From Polaromonas sp. 39-63-25 (GTDB taxonomy: Bacteria; Pseudomonadota; Gammaproteobacteria; Burkholderiales; Burkholderiaceae_C): a stretch of 64,000 bases of DNA. Positions 24,075-31,772 of the stretch are shown here, piece by piece. Within the stretch, counting starts at the first letter, position 1; every line of letters starts with the position of its first letter. The position numbers and the translations under genes were made by a program. The stretch is taken from NCBI RefSeq assembly GCF_002278925.1, contig NZ_NCJH01000006.1:1-64000 (forward strand), written 5' to 3'. Under the pieces are notes generated by a model. It did not search any database. It was not told the origin of the DNA and worked only from the letters and a program-made list of their open reading frames with translations.

Positions 24075-24362
24075 ATGAAACACTTCACCACACTGATCGC
24101 CACCCTCGTGACCTCGGCCGCGTTCGCGCAGGCCGCCCTGCCCGTCTCTGAAGCCGAAGTCCGCAAGGTCGACAAGGACGCCGGCAAGATCACCCTCAAA
24201 CACGGCGAAATCAAGAACCTGGACATGCCGCCGATGAGCATGGTGTTCCAGGTCAAGGACAAGGCCCTGCTCGACAAGGTCCAGGCCGGCGACAAGGTCA
24301 GCTTCACGGCCGACAAGGTCAACGGTGCCTATACGGTGATGTCGATCGAGCCGGCCAAATAG
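24075..24362 (+). CDS. CusF-like periplasmic copper-binding protein
   Basis: This 95-residue protein has a signal peptide ending AFAQA and a single small beta-barrel CusF/CopZ-type domain. The copper site motif is KHGEIKNLDMPPMSMVF, giving His and two Met ligands. The Trp that caps Cu(I) in E. coli CusF is replaced by Met here (DMPPMSM versus NWPEMTM in memory). It is the last gene of the plus-strand copper operon. It should hand Cu(I) to an exporter or to the multicopper oxidase. Confidence 0.9.
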   Translation: MKHFTTLIATLVTSAAFAQAALPVSEAEVRKVDKDAGKITLKHGEIKNLDMPPMSMVFQVKDKALLDKVQAGDKVSFTADKVNGAYTVMSIEPAK

Positions 24363-24668
24363 ACACGAGCTCGAGGCCAGCGAGTGCCGGAAAGCCGTAT
24401 TCGCATTGGCAGGATTGATACGGGTCTTCAGTGGCGTGCTGCAATGGCGCAACCGGTTTGCGCCCTGCCCACTCGGTCCGGCGCTGCGCCGAGCCTGCAT
24501 GCGCACCCGGAAAGTTTCACCCCGGGTATAGGGTGTGAGCGCGGTGATCTATCTCCCGGGTGGCTGGTTTGCATTCATTCAGCCGTGGCTGGACACGTTC
24601 TGACTGTGCTACCTGCGACCCGCTTTCTCACAGGTCACGCATCAGCCCTGAAATCCGGCCCAGGCACG
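24363..24668. other. Intergenic region between convergent copper operons, 306 bp
   Basis: No credible gene was found. A dyad CACCC-N8-GGGTG lies at 24518-24535. With no gene starting nearby it is more likely a structural or relict site than an operator. No clear Rho-independent terminator was seen. Confidence 0.45.
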
Positions 24669-25703
24669 TCACGGTCTCACGCTGACCCCGTTGGGCCCTT
24701 TGCCAACGAGTACGGTTGCCACCACACTGCGCTTCCTGATATCGATCACCGACATGGATCCAGCGTAGGTGTTCGTGATGTACGCGTACCGTCCTTCCCG
24801 GTCCATCGCCACGCCGTGGCTGCCGGATCCGGTTTCAACGGTCTTGACCACCTCGAAACTTCCCAGATCAATCATGCTGACGGTCTTTCCGGGTTTTTTG
24901 CGCGTGCCCTGGTTGGCAACAAGCAAGGTGGTGGAATCCGGCGTTGCGAACAACTGAATGGGGACCGTTCCGACGGCGATCCTGCGCAAGACCTTGCGGG
25001 TGGCAGGATCGATCACCGCAACCGCGTTTTCCACGGACAGTGAAACAAAAGCCAGACGCCCGTCGGGTGTGAACCCAACCTGGGCAGGGCCTTTGCCCAC
25101 CGGTATTTGCGTCACTTCTTTTTGACTGGCCGTATCCACCACGGATACCGTGCCCCCCTTGAGGTTTGCCACATAGGCCTGCGTGCCGTCCGGGCTGAAT
25201 CGAATGCCGTGGGGAAATTTCCCGACCGCTATCGTTGACACCGGGCGTTGCGTCGAGGCGTCTATCACGCTCACCGTGTTGTCGCCGCCGTTGGTGACGT
25301 AGGCAAAGCGGCCATCCGGTGTCAGCACAACATGCGCTGGATGCAAGCCTACCCCTACTTTCGAAACCACCGCATCGGTCGCGGTATCAATCACCCAGAC
25401 GGCACCAACACCCATGGCCTGATGTTCGTCCTTGCCCATGCCTTGATGCGCAGCAGCATCTGCGACAGGCTCCCCATTGTTGGTCACCCACAGCCGCGTG
25501 CCATCCGGTGAGACTTGCACGTTGTGCGGCTTTGCGCCTACACGCACCTTGGCGAGCGTCTTGAACGACGCAGCGTCCAGCACGCTGACCGTGTCGGCCT
25601 CCTCGTTCGCTACATACACCTTGTCTGCCGCCAAGCAGACACCCGCGACACCCCATCCTGACAGCATTGCCGCCATCACCAGCCAGTTTCTGATTCCAGA
25701 CAT
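24669..25703 (-). CDS. Secreted YVTN-family beta-propeller protein
   Basis: This 344-residue protein has a signal peptide (MAAMLSGWGVAGVCLA) and about seven propeller blades of the YVTN type. The repeating signature is V-x-PDG-x-x-AYVTN/YVAN...VSVID, for example FAYVTNGGDNTVSVID and AYVANLKGGTVSVVD. An insertion with His/Met (AAAHQGMGKDEHQAMG) after blade 1-2 may bind metal. Such propellers act as binding scaffolds or electron-transfer partners; its partner is unknown. AAGGAG lies 7 bases upstream of the ATG. It is last in the minus-strand copper-associated set. Confidence 0.85.
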   Translation of the reverse strand: MSGIRNWLVMAAMLSGWGVAGVCLAADKVYVANEEADTVSVLDAASFKTLAKVRVGAKPHNVQVSPDGTRLWVTNNGEPVADAAAHQGMGKDEHQAMGVGAVWVIDTATDAVVSKVGVGLHPAHVVLTPDGRFAYVTNGGDNTVSVIDASTQRPVSTIAVGKFPHGIRFSPDGTQAYVANLKGGTVSVVDTASQKEVTQIPVGKGPAQVGFTPDGRLAFVSLSVENAVAVIDPATRKVLRRIAVGTVPIQLFATPDSTTLLVANQGTRKKPGKTVSMIDLGSFEVVKTVETGSGSHGVAMDREGRYAYITNTYAGSMSVIDIRKRSVVATVLVGKGPNGVSVRP

Positions 25704-25738
25704 GATTACTCCTTGTTAAAAATCCCGTTGCATCCCGG

Positions 25739-26200
25739 GCCATGCGTGTCACGCACCACTCTGCGTAAGCTTGGCCCAGGAGTTTTCCCAGCCAGCGCCC
25801 TGCCAGGCCGGTTGGAGCGCTGTAGTCAATCCAGACACGCAAGCGGGTACCGGTGGCAGCCGGGGAAAGTTCGAATCCCATGCGGTACCGTCCGATCACC
25901 AGCACGCGCGGCTGATCGCGCGTTTCCCAGGTTCTCCGGACAGGAGGCTCATAGTGGGTAACAGCTTCCTCCACATGCAAAGACACACCGAGAACCCGGC
26001 CTGTCATGCGTATCACTGATCCGACCGCCTGGCCCCGCTGGCTGTCGAACTCAGTTTTCATCGTTGCGCCCGCCATCATGAGAGACCGTTTCTCCATGTG
26101 CGCGGACAGCCGTCTGATCGTCCAGCCACGCGAAGACGGCTGCGGAATCTGCGGCAATCCCGACCAGCGCTTCCCGATGAAGCTGGAACGGTGCACTCAT
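25739..26200 (-). pseudogene. Frameshifted SRPBCC (polyketide cyclase-like) gene
   Basis: Two frames must be joined to rebuild an SRPBCC protein. From ATG 26200 the first frame gives MSAPFQLHREALVGIAADS, continuing to FAWLDDQT, the usual N-terminal strand and helix. Near 26100 the homology switches frame to LSAHMEKRSLMMAGATMKTEFDSQ and continues through RMGFELSPAATGTRLRVWIDY to EWCVTRMARDA. The junction looks like the loss of two bases. After MARDA the frame has no stop for another 350 bp and runs into the YVTN gene in a different register, so the 3' end also appears altered. It is either a pseudogene or a pair of sequencing errors. The family binds hydrophobic ligands. Confidence 0.65.
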
Positions 26201-26248
26201 GCACGGTTGCTCCGCGGGCCATGGTGATGCGTGTTCAGTCCCATCCCC

Positions 26249-26497
26249 TTAACCCGCACCTTGGTTCGTGCGCTCCGGCTCGTCTCGCCGATGCTTATGG
26301 CCGCCATGGCCGTGTCCATGCATCAGGTGCATCAGCGGGCAGGCCAGCAAAAGCAGGTACGGCCAGTAGCCCAGGACATGGCCCCAGTGCTCACGCAGCA
26401 GGTAGAAGCCGGCAATCAGGGCGGCCGTTGCGACCGCCATGCCGGCAGGGCGACGCCAGAACGAAGGCGCCTGTCGATCATTGTCAAACGGGTCCAT
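26249..26497 (-). CDS. DUF2933 small membrane protein
   Basis: This 82-residue protein has two adjacent hydrophobic segments (AGMAVATAALIAGFYLLREH and LGYWPYLLLLACPLMHLMHG) and a His-rich end (HGHGHGGHKHRRDE). It matches DUF2933, a family found in heavy-metal resistance clusters. The CPLMHLMHGHGHGGH stretch could bind metal at the membrane. It is 12 bp downstream of the Tat-exported protein gene, so cotranscribed. Confidence 0.85.
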   Translation of the reverse strand: MDPFDNDRQAPSFWRRPAGMAVATAALIAGFYLLREHWGHVLGYWPYLLLLACPLMHLMHGHGHGGHKHRRDEPERTNQGAG

Positions 26498-26509
26498 GAT
26501 GACTCTCCT

Positions 26510-26959
26510 TCAAAGTAGCCAGCGAAAAATACGGGGGGCGGATTCACCCGGTCGCACAATCCTGAGTTCAATCACGCCCGGTCGTGGCGCCGGAACATCG
26601 AAGGTCAACACCCCTTCGCGGTGATGGCCGCCGGCTGGTGCGCCCTGCCAGCTCGAAGGCTTGAATGTGCGTCCCTCGTCGGTCGCCAGGGTGGCGCTGC
26701 GGGTCAGGTCATCGCTCAGGTCAGCACTGTGCGTATCCAGCACAACCATGAACTCCCACCGGCTGTCCGGGCTTCCGAACGACTTCGGGGTCACCTTGAT
26801 CGTCACGCCCTGATCGCTCGTCGACCGTGTGGCCATCCCTTCAGGACTTGCCTGAGCCATCACACCCCAAGGCACTGTCGCCAGCACAAGGCCAGCGCAG
26901 GTCAGCGCACCAGCGAACAAGCTACGCCGACTCAATGGGCAGTCTCGTGTGTCAAACAT
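26510..26959 (-). CDS. Tat-exported small beta-rich protein of copper cluster
   Basis: This 149-residue protein has a twin-arginine leader, SRRSLFAGALTCAGLVLATVPWGVMAQA. The mature domain reads VTIKVTPKSFGSPDSRWEFMVVLDTHSADLSDDL and ends in a strand-rich VIELRIVRP. It looks like an Ig-like or cupredoxin-like sandwich but lacks a clear Cys/Met copper site. I do not recognise a named family. GAGGAG lies 6 bases upstream of ATG 26959; earlier in-frame codons are not supported. Confidence 0.68.
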   Translation of the reverse strand: MFDTRDCPLSRRSLFAGALTCAGLVLATVPWGVMAQASPEGMATRSTSDQGVTIKVTPKSFGSPDSRWEFMVVLDTHSADLSDDLTRSATLATDEGRTFKPSSWQGAPAGGHHREGVLTFDVPAPRPGVIELRIVRPGESAPRIFRWLL

Positions 26960-27135
26960 GTCGATCTCCTCAGGAAATAATCTGTGCTGAAAATGCGGCG
27001 TACTGGCGTAAAGTAAACGCAGGCGTAGGCGCAACGCGCGTCCCCAAGCCCAATCACCTGGAGATGGCGCCCTGGAACGGAAGTGGACGGCAGGTATGCG
27101 GAGCGCGAGGTTCCGGGCCAGCCGTCAGAAGGCGG

Positions 27136-27576
27136 CTAAAGTGCCAGCCGTGAATAGCGGACCCGGATGGGCCGCTCGGGTAAGGCGGGCTGGACGTCGT
27201 CCATTCGCCAAGTCGTCGGAGCAACAGGCGTTGCCGCTGTCCAGAGAATTGACATGAGAGGCGCCGGGCCAGGATCTGCCTGGGTCGCCGTCAAGTCCCG
27301 CTTGGGCAAGGAATGCGCGCCATCGTCGCAGGCCTTCAGGCACGGGGCCTTGGCAACATGCGAGTCGTCGTGGTCAGCCACAACGCCCGCATGACCTGCG
27401 GAGACAAGGGGGGCCTGCACGGTTTCGGATAATTCGAAGGGTGCAGCGTGGGTGTGCGTGACGCGCGCTTCCAGCAAGCACGCATTGGCAACCCCTGAAA
27501 CCAGCGCAAACAGCCACCCCAGCAACACCAGGAATGCGGTGCGGCGTTTGGTACGGGTGTTGAGAGAAAGCTTCAT
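27136..27576 (-). CDS. Exported Cys/His-rich protein (DUF2946-like) behind FNR box
   Basis: This 146-residue protein has a signal sequence (RRTAFLVLLGWLFALVSGVANAC). Scattered His/Cys pairs follow: THTHAAP, DHDDSHVAKAPCLKACDDGAHSLPK. It resembles the small secreted proteins found with copper genes, though its role is unknown. It is the first of the minus-strand genes running to the YVTN propeller, but about 175 bp separate it from the next one. A perfect FNR-type box lies 53 bases before its ATG with a -10 at the right distance, so oxygen limitation may induce it. Confidence 0.7.
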   Translation of the reverse strand: MKLSLNTRTKRRTAFLVLLGWLFALVSGVANACLLEARVTHTHAAPFELSETVQAPLVSAGHAGVVADHDDSHVAKAPCLKACDDGAHSLPKRDLTATQADPGPAPLMSILWTAATPVAPTTWRMDDVQPALPERPIRVRYSRLAL

Positions 27577-27601
27577 GGAGGTACAGGTTTCGATTCGTTC
27601 A

Positions 27602-27642
27602 TGCTACCGGGGTCCCGCGATGGCTGATTGATATGCATCAAA
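27602..27642 (-). promoter_or_regulatory. FNR/Anr-type class II promoter
   Basis: TTGAT-ATGC-ATCAA (27629-27642) is a perfect FNR-family dyad. On the minus strand a TAGCAT -10 element lies at 27602-27607, centred 31 bp from the dyad centre. That is the spacing of class II FNR promoters (dyad at -41.5). This predicts a start near 27594 and an 18-base leader to the ATG at 27576. The rest of 27577-27956 shows no gene; the box is 315 bp from the plus-strand ATPase gene. Confidence 0.75.
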
Positions 27643-27956
27643 CAGTTGAGGCATGTGGGTACGTCCCTCCGCTGCCACCCTGCGGGATTCTTGTGCACAT
27701 TCCTGCCCGGCTTTTGCGTTTTCGTGCAGGCGAGACCGAGACCGTTCGATCCATCGAACCCCCACATGATGTCGCCATGCAAACAGCCATACGTCCTGCG
27801 GTGCAGCCTCGGCCGCTGATCGGCGGCGTGATCACCGCAATGGCACGGGGCTTGATGTAACGCAAGCGGCAGGCCATCCCGTTCGCCGAGGCTGCGGCTT
27901 GCGGGCCGGGGTGGCCGATTTTTGCGCTACCCTGACGGCAACAACCTGCCCTTCCC

Positions 27957-30656
27957 ATGACCGCCAAGACCCTCTCCTCACACAGCGGGCCTGCGCCCGC
28001 CTCTCCACTGTGGCATGCCTTGCCGGCCGGCGAGGTCCTGGCCCAGCTGGCTTGCGACCCCGCCGTCGGGCTCAGCGCCGCAGACGTGGAGCAACGACGC
28101 GCGCGCGAAGGCGCCAATACCCTGCCCGAAGCGCAGCGCCGCTCGATGCTGGCCGTGTTTGCGCGCCAGTTCAGGAGCCCGCTGATCTACATTCTGTTTG
28201 CCGCCGCGGTCCTGGCGGTTGCGATGGCGCATTACGGCGACGCCGTGGTCATCCTGGCCGTGGTGCTGGTCAATGCCGTGGTCGGCACCTTCCAGGAAGG
28301 CCGCGCGGAACGCTCGATGGCCTCGTTGCGCCGGCTGGCGGCGCTGCGGGTGCGGGTGTTACGCGACGGGCAGGAGGCATTGGTCGAGGCGCGTGAGCTG
28401 GTGCCGGGCGATCTGCTGCTGCTGGCCGCCGGCGACGCGATTGGTGCCGACGCCAGGCTGATCGAGGAAGCCCAGTTGCAGGTCGCCGAGGCCGCACTGA
28501 CCGGCGAGTCGGTTCCGGTCAGCAAGGCGGTGGCGCCACTGGCCGAGTCCACCGGGCTGGCGGACCGCCGCAACATGCTGTTCTCCGGCACCTATGCCAC
28601 CGCCGGCCGCGCGCGCGCGGTGGTCGTGGCCATCGGCAGCCACACCGAAGTCGGCCGCATTGCCGGGCTGACCGAAACCGCAGCCGATCCCCAGACACCG
28701 CTGGAGCAGCGCATCGCGCAATTTGGCCGCGCGCTGGTCGTCGCCGCGCTGGTGCTTTTTGTCGCGGTGGTCGCGCTCGGGATGTTCCGGGATCTGCCGC
28801 TGGCCGATGTGCTGATGGTGGCCATCAGCCAGATGGTGTCCATGGTGCCCGAAGGCCTGCCGGTGGCCATGACCATTGCGCTGGCCGTCGGCATGCAGCG
28901 CATGGCGGGGCGCGGCGCCATCATCCGCCGCCTGTCGGCCGTCGAGACCCTGGGTTCGACCACCGTGATCTGCACCGACAAGACCGGCACACTGACACGC
29001 AACGAAATGACGGTCAGCGCCTTGTGGCTGCCCGGCGGGCTGGAGGTGTCCGTCAGCGGCACCGGCTATGCGCCCGAGGGCCGGTTGAGTTCCGATGATG
29101 CGGCCCTGCTGCCGCTGCTGCAGGCTGCCGCGCTGTGCAACGACGCGCAGCTGCTGCCACCCGAGGAGGCGCGCACGCAGTGGTCGGTGCTGGGCGACCC
29201 GACAGAAGGAGCGCTGAAGGTGCTGGCTGCCAAGGCGGGCATCAATCTGGAACAACTTGCCCGCGAGGCGCCGCGCGAGGCCGAACTGGCCTTCGATGCC
29301 GACACCCGCATGATGGCCACGCGCCATCGCTTCGCCGGCGCACCGCGCCGCGTGTTCATCAAGGGCGCGCCCGAAGTGCTGCTGCACCTGTGCGCGGCCG
29401 ACGGAACGGCCGTGATCCACGCGGCCCGCGCGGCCGCAGACGCCATGGCCGCACGCGCGCTGCGGGTGCTGGCCTTTGCCGTGGTGGAAGACGATGTGCT
29501 GGACCCCGAGGCCGGTTTCGACGCGCTGGCCGGGCGCGCCCACCTGCTCGGCCTGGCCGGGCAGATCGACCCGCCGCGCGAGGAGGTCAAGGCCGCTGTC
29601 GCCGAATGCCGCGCGGCCGGCATCCGGCCCGTCATGGTGACCGGCGACCACAAACTCACCGGCCTGGCGATTGCCCGTGAGCTCGGCATCGCGCGTGACG
29701 GTGACCGTGCGGTGGACGGCGCCGAGCTCGAACGCATGAACGAGGCGGACCTGCGCGACGGGCTCGATCTCATTTCCGTCTTTGCGCGTGTGCATCCGGC
29801 GCAAAAGCTGCGCATCGTCGAAGCCCTGCAGGCACACGGCGAGGTGGTGGCGATGACCGGCGACGGTGTCAACGACGCACCGGCGCTGGCGCGCGCCGAT
29901 GTCGGTGTGGCGATGGGCATCACCGGCACCGAGGTGGCCAAAAGCGCGGCCAAGATCATCATCACCGACGACAACTTCGCCACCATCGTCGGCGCGGTCG
30001 AGCAGGGGCGCGTGGTTTACGGCAACCTGAAAAAAGTCATCCTCTACCTGTTCGCAACCTCCATCGACGAGGTCGTGGTGCTGCTGCTGGCCCTGCTGGC
30101 CGACTACCCGCTGCCGCTGGCGGCGGTGCAGATCCTGTGGATCAACATCGTGACCGAGGGCACACTGACGGTGAACCTGGTGATGGACCCCCCCGACGGC
30201 GACGAGATGAAGCGCACACCGGTACCGCGCAACGACAGGCTGGTGGACCGCGCCATGCTGGGCCGGGTGCTGCTGATGTCGGCCACCGCCGTGCTGGTCA
30301 CCTTCGGCTGGTTCGTCTGGCGGCTGGGGCAGGGCTTGCCGATTGAGCTGGTGCGTACCGAAACCTTCACCGTGCTGGCGATGTGCCAGTGGTTCAACGT
30401 GCTCAACTGCCAGTCGGCCACCCGCTCGGCATTCCGGCTGGGCCTGCTGAAAAACCCCTGGCTGCTCGGCGGCCTGGCCCTGAGCATCGCGCTGCAGGTG
30501 CTGGTGCTGTATGCCCCGTTCATGAACACCCTGTTCTACACGGTGCCGCTGGCGCCCGCCTCCCTGCTGCCCTTGCTGCTGCTGGCCAGCAGCGTGTTGT
30601 GGGCGGAAGAACTGCGCAAGTTCGTCGTTCGCCTGCGCCAGAAGCGGACCGCATGA
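27957..30656 (+). CDS. P-type cation-transporting ATPase (P2/Ca2+-ATPase-like)
   Basis: This 899-residue inner-membrane pump has the N-terminal cation-ATPase domain (WHALPAGEVLAQLACD), TGES of the actuator near residue 181 and PEGLP in TM4 near 300. The phosphorylated Asp is in DKTGTLT near 341, KGAPEV near 468 and GDGVNDAPAL near 634. TM4 PEGLP without a CPx motif, and no heavy-metal domain, exclude Cu/Zn/Cd P1B pumps. Ca2+/Mn2+ or another hard cation is more likely. It is coupled by an ATGA overlap to a Na+/Ca2+-type exchanger gene, which supports calcium or a similar divalent ion. No ribosome site is obvious before ATG 27957. Confidence 0.92.
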   Translation: MTAKTLSSHSGPAPASPLWHALPAGEVLAQLACDPAVGLSAADVEQRRAREGANTLPEAQRRSMLAVFARQFRSPLIYILFAAAVLAVAMAHYGDAVVILAVVLVNAVVGTFQEGRAERSMASLRRLAALRVRVLRDGQEALVEARELVPGDLLLLAAGDAIGADARLIEEAQLQVAEAALTGESVPVSKAVAPLAESTGLADRRNMLFSGTYATAGRARAVVVAIGSHTEVGRIAGLTETAADPQTPLEQRIAQFGRALVVAALVLFVAVVALGMFRDLPLADVLMVAISQMVSMVPEGLPVAMTIALAVGMQRMAGRGAIIRRLSAVETLGSTTVICTDKTGTLTRNEMTVSALWLPGGLEVSVSGTGYAPEGRLSSDDAALLPLLQAAALCNDAQLLPPEEARTQWSVLGDPTEGALKVLAAKAGINLEQLAREAPREAELAFDADTRMMATRHRFAGAPRRVFIKGAPEVLLHLCAADGTAVIHAARAAADAMAARALRVLAFAVVEDDVLDPEAGFDALAGRAHLLGLAGQIDPPREEVKAAVAECRAAGIRPVMVTGDHKLTGLAIARELGIARDGDRAVDGAELERMNEADLRDGLDLISVFARVHPAQKLRIVEALQAHGEVVAMTGDGVNDAPALARADVGVAMGITGTEVAKSAAKIIITDDNFATIVGAVEQGRVVYGNLKKVILYLFATSIDEVVVLLLALLADYPLPLAAVQILWINIVTEGTLTVNLVMDPPDGDEMKRTPVPRNDRLVDRAMLGRVLLMSATAVLVTFGWFVWRLGQGLPIELVRTETFTVLAMCQWFNVLNCQSATRSAFRLGLLKNPWLLGGLALSIALQVLVLYAPFMNTLFYTVPLAPASLLPLLLLASSVLWAEELRKFVVRLRQKRTA

Positions 30657-31660
30657 GCCTGCTCGTACTCGTCCCGCAGTTCCTGCTGTGTGCGGTGCTG
30701 ATCGCCGGCGCGGGTTATGTGTTGTGCCAGAGTGCCGACCAGATCGCCAAAGCCACCGGACTCACGGGCGGCTGGATGGGCCTGGCGCTGCTGGCCACCG
30801 TGACCTCGCTGCCCGAGCTGGCCTCGGGCATCAGCGCCGTCACGGTCATCAATGCGCCCAACCTGGCCGTAGGCAATGCGCTGGGCGCCTGCGTGTTCAA
30901 CCTCGTGTTCCTGGTGGTGATCGATGCCTTGCAGCCGCGCCAGCCGATCTACCGCCATGCCAGCGCGGCGCACCTGCTGTCTGCCGCCTTTGGCGTGGTC
31001 ATGCTGGGCTTTGTCGCCATGAGCCTGCTGCTGCCTGCCGCCACACCGGCCATGCTGCATCTGGGGCTGTACAGCCCGGTGCTGCTGGCGCTTTACCTGC
31101 TGGCGCTGCGCAGCGTCTTCGGACACGAGCAGTCGTTGCGGCAGAAGCCGGATCGCGATGCGACCTCCGGACCAACGCCGCCACTGAGGCGGCAGTGGAT
31201 CCGCTTCGGACTCGCAGCGCTGGTGGTGCTGGCGGCCGGCAGCTGGCTGCCCGCCATCGCCGACCAGCTGGCCCAGGCCATGGGCTGGAGCCGCAGCTTT
31301 GTCGGCACGCTGTTCATGGCGCTGGTGACCACGCTGCCCGAAATCGCGGTCACGCTGTCGGCCCTGCGCCTGCGTGCGCTCGACATGGCCATCGGCAACC
31401 TGCTCGGCAGCAACCTGTTCAACGTGACCATTCTGGCGATCGACGACCTCTTTTACACCCGCGGCCCGCTGCTTGCCGACGCCGCACCCGTGCATGCGGG
31501 CACGGCGGTCGCCGCCGTGGTCATGAGCGGGCTGGTGATGATCGGGCTGGTGATGCGGCCCCAGGGGCGCGTATTGCGTTTTGCCAGCTGGGTCAGCGTG
31601 GGCCTGCTGGCCACCTACCTGCTCAATGCGGTGCTGGTGTTCCTGCACGGCGGCTCCTGA
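30653..31660 (+). CDS. Na+/Ca2+ exchanger-family antiporter
   Basis: This 335-residue membrane protein has two homologous halves of about five helices. The alpha-repeat ion motifs are TVTSLPELASG...GNALGACVFNL in the first half and VTTLPEIAVT...GNLLGSNLFNVT in the second, diagnostic of the CaCA superfamily. It should move Ca2+ or a related cation against Na+ or H+. A cytoplasmic loop between the halves is Arg-rich. Its ATG overlaps the ATPase stop (ATGA), so the two are made together. The longer open frame into the ATPase gene is a shadow. Confidence 0.9.
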   Translation: MSLLVLVPQFLLCAVLIAGAGYVLCQSADQIAKATGLTGGWMGLALLATVTSLPELASGISAVTVINAPNLAVGNALGACVFNLVFLVVIDALQPRQPIYRHASAAHLLSAAFGVVMLGFVAMSLLLPAATPAMLHLGLYSPVLLALYLLALRSVFGHEQSLRQKPDRDATSGPTPPLRRQWIRFGLAALVVLAAGSWLPAIADQLAQAMGWSRSFVGTLFMALVTTLPEIAVTLSALRLRALDMAIGNLLGSNLFNVTILAIDDLFYTRGPLLADAAPVHAGTAVAAVVMSGLVMIGLVMRPQGRVLRFASWVSVGLLATYLLNAVLVFLHGGS

Positions 31661-31725
31661 CGCTATCAATAATCTAGCTGGCGGCGCAGATGGAAATTGG
31701 GCTGCAGCCTGTTTTTATGCTGAAA
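31661..31725 (+). repeat. TAGCTG-type dispersed repeat, copy 7
   Basis: It begins directly after the exchanger stop codon: CTATCAATAATCTAGCTG, GCGGCGCAGATGGAAATT, GGGCTGCAGCCTGTTTTTATG. It is followed at 31728-31758 by a separate imperfect inverted repeat (ATGCCCGCC...GGCGGG...CATGT) just before the TAXI gene, which could act as a weak terminator. Confidence 0.72.
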
Positions 31726-31772
31726 AGGACATGCCCGCCGTAGTCTGGGCGGGTCCATGTTAAGGTGCCGGC

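Noticed and set aside
24518-24535. CACCC-N8-GGGTG dyad as a MerR/CueR-type operator
   Set aside because: It lies between convergent genes with no start codon or -35/-10 pair nearby.
25387-25738. C-terminal extension of the SRPBCC frame (about 115 codons)
   Set aside because: It overlaps the well-supported YVTN propeller gene in another register and has Arg/Cys/Gly-rich shadow composition.
27633-27860. Plus-strand frame of 75 codons after the FNR box
   Set aside because: No ribosome site, low-information composition; the promoter geometry points to the minus-strand gene.
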